From an uncultured Mycoplasmatota bacterium (GTDB lineage: Bacteria; Bacillota_I; Bacilli_A; RF39; UBA660): DNA of 7,076 nt. The notes under the pieces were generated by a model. The model had not been told where the DNA came from and did not search any database. It saw nothing but the letters and a program-made list of their open reading frames with translations. Within the stretch, counting starts at the first letter, position 1; each line of letters begins with the position of its first letter. The position numbers and the translations under genes were made by a program. The stretch spans positions 1-7,076 of the forward strand of contig URUT01000049.1 in assembly GCA_900551105.1 (NCBI GenBank), written 5' to 3'. This document shows positions 1 through 5,656 of this stretch, piece after piece.

Positions 1-1
1 A

Positions 2-145
2 ACAGAAAAATCATTAAATACAAATATAATAGAAAATCCAAAAACAGGAGATAATATCATATCTTACCTTGTAACAAGTATCATATCAATTATAGGAATT
101 GCTGGAACATCAATTATCGCTTATAAAAATAAGCAAATAAATTAA
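2..145 (+). CDS. C-terminal end of a sortase-anchored surface protein (partial)
   Basis: This is the last 47 codons of a gene that begins outside the window; only this frame stays open to the TAA at 143-145. The peptide has the three parts of a cell-wall sorting signal in order. First comes the NPKTGD pentapeptide-type motif (bases 35-52), then a hydrophobic stretch rich in Ile, Leu, Val and Gly (from IISYLV to SIIAY), then a short charged tail, KNKQIN. In proteins of this kind a sortase cuts between Thr and Gly of the LPxTG-like motif and links the protein to peptidoglycan. Here Asn replaces the canonical Leu, giving NPxTG. The ectodomain is not visible, so its function (adhesin, enzyme, pilin) cannot be given. 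The signal implies a Gram-positive envelope and a sortase elsewhere in the genome. Confidence 0.8.
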   Translation, partial: TEKSLNTNIIENPKTGDNIISYLVTSIISIIGIAGTSIIAYKNKQIN

Positions 146-158
146 TTAATATATTAAA

Positions 159-250
159 AAATAATGGGTCTATAATAATATAAAATAAATCTTTATTAAT
201 CAAGCAAAATGCTAAATAACGATTATTATATATTTATAGAACCATTTTTT
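159..250. terminator. Possible bidirectional terminator / long imperfect hairpin
   Basis: The left arm at 164-175 (ATGGGTCTATAA) pairs with 234-245: four base pairs, one G-A mismatch, then seven base pairs. It is flanked by an A-run on the left (156-161) and a T-run on the right (245-250), so transcripts of either strand would end in U. The loop is long, about 58 nt, and AT-rich with weak inner pairing, which makes this a poor classical terminator. It probably closes the surface-protein transcript. The rest of the gap to 295 holds nothing I recognise except the ribosome site of the next, broken gene. Confidence 0.35.
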
Positions 251-295
251 ATACAAACAATCAAGAAATTTAATTTTTAGAAAATGGAGAAACTT

Positions 296-823
296 ATGAT
301 AAAAAAGAGTTTGTTTACAATCTTAATTTTTTGCTTTATTCTTTTAGGCATAACCAGCTGTAAAACAACAGAAAATTTAAAAGCAAAAGAGGATATAAAT
401 ATTAAACCATCATAAAGCAAAACAATTAAATATTCTGACTTTGACAATGTTTTAGTAAAAATGAAAGTACCAGAGGGGTGGAAAACAGAAATATTAATAA
501 ACAATTATATTATATACACTTTAAGAGTATATAATCCTGAAAACTCTTTATATCAATTTTTCTTTAGTTTAAAAACTGAAGGATAAAATAAATCAAAAAC
601 TTAAGGATTTTATAAAGCCGTATTTAGTAAAAACCAAGAACCTTTTCCATTTATGAAGAAATTTACAGTTATAGATAGTTTGGGAAGTGGATCATTCGGT
701 GAAAATATGTTAAGAGCATCCTTTAAAGACGACAGTGGCAATGAAAAAAAAACTGTATTTACCGGTTATGTTTTTGATGCTGTCTCATATTATGTACTAG
801 AAAACTTTCTAACTGGTAAATAA
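296..823 (+). pseudogene. Degraded secreted lipoprotein gene with three in-frame TAA codons
   Basis: An ATG at 296 follows a good GGAG site (286-289, spacing 6). It opens a lipoprotein signal peptide: MIKK, a hydrophobic core, and the lipobox ITSC with the lipidated Cys at residue 22. The frame then meets TAA at 413-415, but the same frame continues in convincing protein sequence, including VKMKVPEGWKTEI, YTLRVYNPENSLYQFFFSLKTEG and, towards the end, FTGYVFDAVSYYVLENFLTGK. Further TAA codons fall at 584-586 and 602-604 before the final TAA at 821-823. There is no frameshift across 528 bases. This pattern fits a fairly recent loss of function by point mutation. From memory it resembles a family of clostridial-type lipoproteins of unknown function with a PEGW...YxxRVYxPE...YQFFF core, but I cannot verify this. 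Only a 39-residue peptide would be made from the ATG. Confidence 0.72.
571..608 (+). repeat. Imperfect 14-bp direct repeat, period 24, inside the lipoprotein pseudogene
   Basis: The 14 bases at 571-584 (aaaaactgaaggat) recur at 595-608 with one change (g to t). The copies start 24 bases apart, a multiple of three. The second copy's change turns the GAA of KTEG into the in-frame TAA at 602. The repeat could mark a slippage event, either a small duplication or the joint of an in-frame deletion, in a decaying gene. Confidence 0.6.
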
Positions 824-1269
824 ATATTTACTTTAATAACCGTTATTTTAATGTCTTATTGTATGATAGTTTATAATATAGCAGCAAGTTCTCCAGCAGG
901 TTTAATAAATCAAACATTCTTGGCAGCTTTAAAAGAATTCCTAGTTGAAGGAATTATAGCTTTCGTATCAGCGTATTTCATTGCTAGTTCAATCGCAAAA
1001 AAACTAGCATTTAAAATCGTAGATTCTAAAAAGATAATAAAATGCTTGTTACTTTTGGGATTCAAACATTTACTGTAATTGTAATGGTAAGTTTAATAAG
1101 TTTTTACGCTTTATTTGCTCAGCAACTAATAAATAAAAATATTATTTGTAACTATATTGTGTTATATTGTAAAAACTTCAAAATGGCATATACATTACAA
1201 ATATTTTTAGTTGGCCCACTGGTAAGAAAAATTTTCAAAATAATATTTAAAAATCAAAATGTAAAATAG
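824..1269 (+). pseudogene. DUF2798-like membrane protein gene, start lost and frameshifted
   Basis: Codons from 824 read IFTLITVILMSYCMIVYNIA, then GLINQTFLAALKEFLVEGIIAFVSAYFIA and IAKKLAFKIV. The frame then fails near 1042, and the protein continues one frame back as FGIQTFTVIVMVSLISF..., ending with NFKMAYTLQIFLVGPLVRKIF. Together these make about 148 residues in the order typical of the small DUF2798 membrane family: hydrophobic helices, a conserved LxAL.EF..E segment, and a C-terminal LQ.F.VGPLVR. The break fits loss of one A in the run at 1039-1042. The N-terminal Met and the polar residues before the first helix are absent. The upstream frame is the lipoprotein remnant, separated only by its TAA at 821-823, and there is no ribosome site near 824. 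A deletion therefore probably joined the two broken genes. The function of the family is unknown. Confidence 0.72.
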
Positions 1270-1307
1270 AATACGTCTTTATAAACCTACCAAAAATAAG
1301 CTTGGCA

Positions 1308-1327
1308 TGGTACAATAATATCGGAGG
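1308..1327 (+). promoter_or_regulatory. Candidate extended -10 promoter and RBS of the HD-domain gene
   Basis: TGGTACAAT (1308-1316) matches an extended -10 element; no clear -35 lies 17 bases upstream. Transcription would begin near 1323, almost on the GGAGG ribosome site (1323-1327), giving a leader of only about 11 nt. The ribosome site itself is strong and is spaced 6 bases from the ATG at 1334. Confidence 0.4.
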
Positions 1328-1333
1328 TATTTT

Positions 1334-1900
1334 ATGAATAGACAAAAAGCCTTTGAATTATTAAAAAAATATAATAAAGAAGAGTATCACATTAGACATG
1401 GACTAATGGTTGAAAGTATTATGCGATATATTGCTAAAGAAAATGGCTACGATGAAAAATTTTGGGGAATCGCTGGCCTCTTACACGATGTAGATTATGA
1501 AATGTACCCAGAAAAGCACTGCTATAAGTGCGTAGAACTCTTAAAAGAAATAGATGCACCTAATGAATTAGTTCATGCAGTATGCAGTCATGGATATAAT
1601 CTATGTACTGATGTTGAGCCAGTTCATTTTATGGAAAAAGTATTATATGCAAGTGATGAACTAACAGGAATTATTGCATCTCTTATTAACATGAGACCAT
1701 CACATAATGCCCAAGGAATGGAAGTAGCAACCCTAAAAAAGAAATTTAAAGATAAAACCTTTGCAAGAGGTTGCTCAAGAGACGTTATTAAAAAAGGTTG
1801 TGAAATGCTAGGTTGGGATCTAACTGAACTATTTGAAAAATGCATCAAAGCCATAGAAATGAGCGAAGAATGTATTGAAAACGAAATGAAAAATATTTAG
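1334..1900 (+). CDS. HD-superfamily hydrolase (COG2316-like phosphohydrolase)
   Basis: This 188-residue soluble protein of the HD metal-dependent hydrolase fold has an N-terminal His at residue 22 (IRHGLMVE), the HD doublet at 51-52 (GLLHDVDYE), further His at 81 and 86, and an Asp at 108 (LYASDELTG). These form the usual H...HD...D metal site. The C-terminal block FKDKTFARGCSRDVI (about residues 138-152) and the segment around ELTGIIASLINMRPS are what I recall as conserved in the predicted-hydrolase group COG2316. The members are short single-domain proteins with no assigned substrate, so phosphate-ester or nucleotide hydrolysis is inferred from the fold only. The start is fixed by GGAGG six bases upstream of the ATG. 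The gene is followed after 38 bases, with no terminator, by the deacylase gene, so the two are probably co-transcribed. It is intact, unlike the debris before it. Confidence 0.88.
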   Translation: MNRQKAFELLKKYNKEEYHIRHGLMVESIMRYIAKENGYDEKFWGIAGLLHDVDYEMYPEKHCYKCVELLKEIDAPNELVHAVCSHGYNLCTDVEPVHFMEKVLYASDELTGIIASLINMRPSHNAQGMEVATLKKKFKDKTFARGCSRDVIKKGCEMLGWDLTELFEKCIKAIEMSEECIENEMKNI

Positions 1901-1938
1901 ACAAAAAAATATAACAAATTTAAAATAGTGGAGACTTT

Positions 1939-2424
1939 ATGGAAAAAACAAATGTCATGAGAATATTAGACCAAAAGAAAATAAAATACAATGAATATTA
2001 TTATGGAGATACAAATGCCCTTAGCGGTATTGAAGTTGCAAGAGTCTTAAATGAAGATGCAAATAAGGTATTTAAAACCTTAGTAACTGTTGCAAAGTCC
2101 AAGCAAAACTATGTATTTATGATACCTGTAGAAAAAGAACTAGACTTAAAGAAATGTGCCCAGAGTGTTAACGAAAAAAGTATTGAAATGATTCCTCAAA
2201 AAGAATTACTACCATTAACTGGTTATGTCCATGGAGGATGCTCACCAATCGGCTTAAAGAAACCATTTAAAGTAATAATAGATATTTCAGCTAAAAACTA
2301 TAATGCAATAATCTTTAGTGGTGGAAAAATTGGATACCAGGTTGAAGTAGAATTAAAAGATTTAGAGAAAATTATCAACTGCCAGTATAACCATGTAGTA
2401 AAGGAAGATAGCCTTGAAAAATAA
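1939..2424 (+). CDS. ybaK: YbaK/EbsC-type Cys-tRNA(Pro) deacylase
   Basis: The protein has 161 residues, the usual length of the free-standing YbaK/EbsC family. These proteins hydrolyse mischarged aminoacyl-tRNA, chiefly Cys-tRNA(Pro) made by prolyl-tRNA synthetase, acting in trans in the cytoplasm. Visible family marks are VFKTLV with the conserved Lys at residue 46, which is essential in the bacterial enzymes studied. Others are the substrate-pocket motif GGCSPIG at 99-105 and the closing SGGKIGYQVEV at 127-137, where YbaK proteins typically have a similar SaGkrG.q.el pattern. The start ATG has GGAG five bases upstream. The gene follows the HD hydrolase by 38 bases and overlaps the next gene by 11 bases, so it sits in the middle of a three-gene transcription unit. 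The family includes paralogues with other specificities (ProX-like and others); the Cys-tRNA(Pro) assignment rests on the motifs alone. Confidence 0.9.
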   Translation: MEKTNVMRILDQKKIKYNEYYYGDTNALSGIEVARVLNEDANKVFKTLVTVAKSKQNYVFMIPVEKELDLKKCAQSVNEKSIEMIPQKELLPLTGYVHGGCSPIGLKKPFKVIIDISAKNYNAIIFSGGKIGYQVEVELKDLEKIINCQYNHVVKEDSLEK

Positions 2425-2779
2425 TATTGATAGTTTGTTAAACTCTTTATCTAAAAGTAAATTCAGAGGTTCATTTCACTTAAATAAAAAGATGAAAGAT
2501 TATGTAAAAGAAAAAGGCCTTGATAAAATAAAATCAGATGCCAAAGACTTGATAACAAAAAGACTTGCTCCAGAAAATCCTAATAATGACGGTAAACAAA
2601 CGCCGATGAGACAAGTTCATCCAGTTTTTATTGCTCAACATGCCACCGGCTGTTGTTGTAGAGGATGTTTAGAAAAAATTCATAATATAAAAAAAGGGCA
2701 TGCTCTAAAAGAAGAAGAAATCAACTATGTTGTAAATGTATTAATGTTATGGATTCAAAGAGAAATGCAGAAAGATTAG
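2414..2779 (+). CDS. DUF4186 protein with Cys/His cluster, TTG start
   Basis: The 121-residue protein matches what I know of DUF4186: an N-terminal SLSKSKFRGSFHL, then KGLDKI, RLAP and NDGKQTPMR, then HPVFIAQHATGCCCRGCLEKIH (as two adjoining motifs at about 69-79 and 80-90), ending in a helix with VVNVLMLWIQRE. His69, His76, Cys80-82, Cys85 and His90 could bind a metal, but no function is established for the family. The start is TTG at 2414, inside the last codons of ybaK. AGGAAG at 2402-2407 lies six bases upstream, and the codons after the TTG already encode the conserved N-terminus. The first in-frame ATG comes only at residue 27 and would remove that block. The 11-base overlap suggests translational coupling with ybaK. 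A terminator follows ten bases after the stop, making this the last gene of the unit. Confidence 0.85.
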   Translation: MKNNIDSLLNSLSKSKFRGSFHLNKKMKDYVKEKGLDKIKSDAKDLITKRLAPENPNNDGKQTPMRQVHPVFIAQHATGCCCRGCLEKIHNIKKGHALKEEEINYVVNVLMLWIQREMQKD

Positions 2780-2788
2780 ATATACGCT

Positions 2789-2811
2789 AAGAAGCAATTG
2801 GCTTCTTTTTT
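2789..2811 (+). terminator. Intrinsic terminator after the DUF4186 gene
   Basis: AAGAAGC (2789-2795) pairs perfectly with GCTTCTT (2801-2807) around a five-base loop, and a T-run follows to 2811. It closes the HD-ybaK-DUF4186 unit and separates it from the promoter of the acyltransferase gene. Confidence 0.85.
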
Positions 2812-2823
2812 AATGACAAAATA

Positions 2824-2847
2824 TGATAAAATATAACTAGTGGTGAT
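2824..2847 (+). promoter_or_regulatory. Extended -10 promoter and GGTGAT ribosome site of the acyltransferase gene
   Basis: TGATAAAAT (2824-2832) is an extended -10 element placed just after the terminator; no good -35 is visible at the usual distance. The ribosome site is the less common right half of the anti-SD match, GGTGAT (2842-2847), three bases before the ATG at 2851. The predicted leader is only about 12 nt. Confidence 0.55.
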
Positions 2848-2850
2848 ATT

Positions 2851-4332
2851 ATGGAAGAATTTAATAATTATATAAATATATTAAATGAAGAAGAACAAAC
2901 TTTATTAAAAGATTTCTTTGCAACATTTTCCGAGCACTGCTTGCTAAACAAAGAAACTAAGCAAGCCCTAAAAACAGATTTTGAAAAAGCAATACTATAC
3001 TATCATAAAAAAGGTATAGACTTACAAACTGCATTATTATATTTAGATATCAAAAACCTAGGTGGCTTTTACGCAAGACCCCCTGTATTATGGTTTCCTT
3101 TAGATGATGCCGCTAAAATCTATCCACTATCCATGGCTCATGACCGAATGGCAATTTTTAGATTATCTGCATATCTAAAAAATAATATAATTCCAGAAAT
3201 TCTTCAAATGGCATTAAACTTTAGCATTAAAAGATTTCCAACGTTTGCCACAACTCTAAAAAAAGGCTTCTTTTGGCATTATTTAGACACTACAAAACGA
3301 AGATTCAGCGTAGAAGAGGAAAATGACGTTCCATCCCAGCCAATTAAAGTATCAGTAAGCGGTTCTCAGTCATTTAGAGTTAAATATTATAAAAATAGAA
3401 TAAGTATTGAGTTTTTTCATGTACTTACAGATGGCACAGGAGGAATGGAATTCTTAAAATCGCTAACTGCTGAATATTTAAAACTATTAGGAACTAATAT
3501 GTCTCAAAATAATTTAATATTAGATATCAATGAAGAACCAGCAAAAGAAGAATACGAAAATGCATTTAAAAATGTCCCAAATTCGGCTGAAGCTTCCGGA
3601 TTTGTTGACAAAATGGCTCTTCAAATGGATGGTAAACTCTCTAAAATTAAACCATGCAAAATAATTCACTTTAAAATGAATTCAGATGATTTAAAAAGAA
3701 CTTCTAAAAAGTATCAAGCAACCATCACATCATACCTACTAGCACTTATGTTTATTGCTGGTAAAAATGCAACCGATAAATTAAATGGCGAGATAAGCAT
3801 TCAAGTACCAGTTAATATGCGAAAATATTACCCATCTAAAACTCTTAGAAATTTTTCAATGTATTGTGGTATTAGACTATCTATAGACGAGATAACTAAA
3901 GTAGAGAACATAATAGGTGAAATAACTAACCAGCTAAATGATAAAGCCTCTAAAGAAGAAATGAGCAAAATGGTTACGCAAACTAAAAAATTAACAAACA
4001 TGCTAAAATATGTCCCGCTATCCATCAAAGCACCAATCGCTAAAATAGTATATGGCTTTTTAGGTGACAAAATTTTTTCTAATACTTTATCAAATTTAGG
4101 CGTTATAAATTTGCCGGAAGACTTAGCAAACGAAGTAGAAAGCATGGACTTCGTTTTAGGTACTGCAATTACTAATCGTGCCGGATGCTCCGTAGTAACC
4201 GTAAATAATATTACTACTTTTTCAATTAGCAAAATGACTGCCGATCCAACCTTTGAAGAAAAAATATATGAATTATTAAAACAAGAAAAAATAGATGTAA
4301 TAGTAGAAGGAAGTGGACTTTATGAAAATTAA
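2851..4332 (+). CDS. Condensation / alcohol-acetyltransferase-like protein
   Basis: This 493-residue protein has the HxxxDG signature of the CoA-dependent acyltransferase superfamily (BAHD, WS/DGAT, NRPS condensation): HVLTDG at 190-195, inside FFHVLTDGTGGMEFLKSL. The catalytic His190 is present. Other family marks are WFPLDDAAKIYP at 81-92, FPTFATTLKKG near 129-139, LRNFSMYCGI near 332-341 in the second lobe, and SNLGVINLP at 414-422. I recall this set from Firmicute proteins annotated as alcohol acetyltransferase, which often sit beside a DUF6320 membrane protein, as here. The reaction would be acyl transfer from a thioester to a hydroxyl or amino acceptor; neither substrate can be read from the sequence. 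Residues 1 to about 78 form a charged, mainly helical N-terminal extension that I do not recognise and that seems absent from the relatives I know. No signal peptide or membrane helix is visible. The 3' end overlaps the next gene by 11 bases. Confidence 0.75.
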   Translation: MEEFNNYINILNEEEQTLLKDFFATFSEHCLLNKETKQALKTDFEKAILYYHKKGIDLQTALLYLDIKNLGGFYARPPVLWFPLDDAAKIYPLSMAHDRMAIFRLSAYLKNNIIPEILQMALNFSIKRFPTFATTLKKGFFWHYLDTTKRRFSVEEENDVPSQPIKVSVSGSQSFRVKYYKNRISIEFFHVLTDGTGGMEFLKSLTAEYLKLLGTNMSQNNLILDINEEPAKEEYENAFKNVPNSAEASGFVDKMALQMDGKLSKIKPCKIIHFKMNSDDLKRTSKKYQATITSYLLALMFIAGKNATDKLNGEISIQVPVNMRKYYPSKTLRNFSMYCGIRLSIDEITKVENIIGEITNQLNDKASKEEMSKMVTQTKKLTNMLKYVPLSIKAPIAKIVYGFLGDKIFSNTLSNLGVINLPEDLANEVESMDFVLGTAITNRAGCSVVTVNNITTFSISKMTADPTFEEKIYELLKQEKIDVIVEGSGLYEN

Positions 4333-4897
4333 AATAACCTATCCAGAAGTAGCACCAGACAAAGTTAAACATCAAAAATTTATTAATTTTATTAAGTGGC
4401 CAATACTTATAGCCGTAATCATTTGCCCAATTTTAAATATTGTAACCGGTGGCAAAGCCTGGAGCTTAGTTGTTCTAATGTCAATTTATATGGTATGGGA
4501 TTTAGTAATTTCCAGAGACTTAGTTGAATACAATAGAATTAGTCAGTTCGTTAAATTAATAACATTAACTGGTTTATTATTAACTATTATAGATATATTC
4601 CTAGCACCTGGCTGGGCCATAGAAGCCGTATCAATTCTAATTTTTAGTGGTTTAATCGTTACTGCAATCCTATTTTTTACCGACATAGAAAGACAAAAAC
4701 AAAATATTTTCCTATTATTATTTCTTATTTTACTTTCCATTTTTAGCTCTATTATTGGTTTATCATTCTATCATAAAGAAGATAACTGGGGCCTAGCAGT
4801 TATGGGAGGTATTGCTTTAATTTTACTAGTCGCTTTAAACATAGTTTTAAAAGATAATATCATAAACGAATTAAAAAAAGGCTTTCATACTATGTAA
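4322..4897 (+). CDS. Six-helix membrane protein resembling DUF6320
   Basis: The protein has 191 residues from the ATG at 4322, which overlaps the acyltransferase stop by 11 bases and has AGGA ten bases upstream. A GTG at 4313 would add three residues but sits right against the ribosome site, so I prefer the ATG. About six hydrophobic helices lie near residues 27-43, 46-62, 77-94, 98-120, 129-148 and 156-176. Between the second and third is a polar loop with the conserved-looking VWDLVISRDLVEYNR. Helix placement, the GGKAWSLVV segment and the gene neighbourhood resemble DUF6320 proteins encoded next to alcohol-acetyltransferase-like genes. The versions I recall begin with a Cys-rich zinc ribbon. 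This one has none, only a short polar start, MKIKITYPEVAPDKVKHQ. Translation is probably coupled to the acyltransferase, suggesting one membrane complex or pathway. The function is unknown and the family call is tentative. Confidence 0.65.
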   Translation: MKIKITYPEVAPDKVKHQKFINFIKWPILIAVIICPILNIVTGGKAWSLVVLMSIYMVWDLVISRDLVEYNRISQFVKLITLTGLLLTIIDIFLAPGWAIEAVSILIFSGLIVTAILFFTDIERQKQNIFLLLFLILLSIFSSIIGLSFYHKEDNWGLAVMGGIALILLVALNIVLKDNIINELKKGFHTM

Positions 4898-4903
4898 TAT
4901 TAA

Positions 4904-4933
4904 TGATATAATTAAAAAAGATAGAAAAGAGGT
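4904..4933 (+). promoter_or_regulatory. Extended -10 promoter and RBS of the DUF3592 gene
   Basis: TGATATAAT (4904-4912) is a consensus extended -10 in the 41-base gap before the gene; no good -35 is seen. AGAGGT (4928-4933) is the ribosome site, five bases before the ATG at 4939. The predicted leader is about 20 nt. No terminator lies between 4897 and this point, so read-through from the acyltransferase pair is also possible. Confidence 0.55.
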
Positions 4934-4938
4934 AAAAT

Positions 4939-5637
4939 ATGAAATTAGAAAAAACTGAAAACATGGCATGGATAATCTTTGCTCTTGTAGGAACAGCATT
5001 TTTCATTGCTAGTATAATTATGCTTATAATGCCATACACAATAAAAAATAAAGTAGAAACTACTGGTGTAATTTCCAATATCAGACGCAACCAATCAGCT
5101 CACAGCGATGATATGCCAATTGTAACGGTAACATACACTGTGGATGGCGAAGAAAAAGAAACTATCTTAAATTATTATTCAACAAGATTTTATGAAGGCA
5201 AACAACTAACAATTTATTATGATAAGAATAATCCAAACAAAATTCACGCAAAAGAATCGTCTATTTTAGCTTATGGATTCCTCGGATTTGGAGTCTTATT
5301 ATCAGTAATAGGGTATAGTCAATTAATTAGAAAGGCTAGAAAAAAGCGTCTTGTCGAAAACTTAAAACAAACCGGTGACTTAATATCAGCAGAATATATC
5401 GCAACTAAAATGAATGTTTATTACAATGTAAATGGCAAGCACCCGTATAATGTTGTTTGTAGATGGATTGACCCTGGTAACACCAAAGAATATCAATTTA
5501 CCAGTAAAAACTTATGGCCAAACCCTGAAGATATAATTGCTGAAAAAAACATCACTGAATTTCCAGTATATATAGATAAAAATAACAAAGCCATTTATTT
5601 TGTTGATACAAGTATCATAAAAGAAAAAAATGATTAA
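4939..5637 (+). CDS. DUF3592-type membrane protein with two beta-rich domains
   Basis: The protein has 232 residues. A membrane helix at about 9-31 is followed by a soluble beta-rich domain (about 38-106), a second helix (about 108-128), the basic patch RKARKKR (131-137), and a second soluble domain (about 140-224). The first domain reads as DUF3592: TTGVISNI, then VTVTYTVDGEEKE, then a YYSTRFYEGKQLTIYYDKNNP core, the fold in which a small beta barrel binds near the membrane. The second domain has the same order: GDLISAEYIAT, then a strand with VVCRWIDPGNTKEYQF, then a closing FPVYIDKNN.KAIYFVD. This suggests a diverged internal duplication. The basic patch after helix 2 places the second domain in the cytoplasm by the positive-inside rule. 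If there are only two helices, the first domain would be outside. The start is supported by AGAGGT at spacing five. No enzymatic residues are evident and the role is unknown. Confidence 0.75.
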   Translation: MKLEKTENMAWIIFALVGTAFFIASIIMLIMPYTIKNKVETTGVISNIRRNQSAHSDDMPIVTVTYTVDGEEKETILNYYSTRFYEGKQLTIYYDKNNPNKIHAKESSILAYGFLGFGVLLSVIGYSQLIRKARKKRLVENLKQTGDLISAEYIATKMNVYYNVNGKHPYNVVCRWIDPGNTKEYQFTSKNLWPNPEDIIAEKNITEFPVYIDKNNKAIYFVDTSIIKEKND

Positions 5638-5656
5638 TAAAACTACAGTAAAGTAC

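Noticed and set aside
277..504. 75-residue minus-strand frame opposite the lipoprotein remnant
   Set aside because: The plus strand encodes a convincing lipoprotein signal and protein sequence here. The minus frame is its complement, with hydrophobic content arising from A-rich codons.
296..823. TAA reassigned to glutamine or another amino acid
   Set aside because: Five intact or partial genes in the window (surface protein, ybaK, acyltransferase, membrane protein, DUF3592) end at TAA exactly where their families should end. TAA is therefore a working stop.
1036..1050. Programmed -1 frameshifting in the DUF2798-like gene
   Set aside because: The A4 run lacks a proper X XXY YYZ slippery heptamer and no downstream stem or pseudoknot is apparent. 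The gene also lacks its start, so decay is simpler.
3828..4232. 134-residue open frame on the minus strand
   Set aside because: It lies wholly inside the acyltransferase gene in the opposite direction, with no ribosome site or recognisable domain. It is a shadow of AT-rich coding sequence.
4313..4324. GTG start for the DUF6320-like protein
   Set aside because: The GTG at 4313 directly abuts the AGGA ribosome site (4308-4311), which is too close. The ATG at 4322 has workable spacing.
4890..5090. Minus-strand 66-residue hydrophobic frame at the start of the DUF3592 gene
   Set aside because: It overlaps the promoter and the first membrane helix of a well-supported plus-strand gene. No independent signal supports it.
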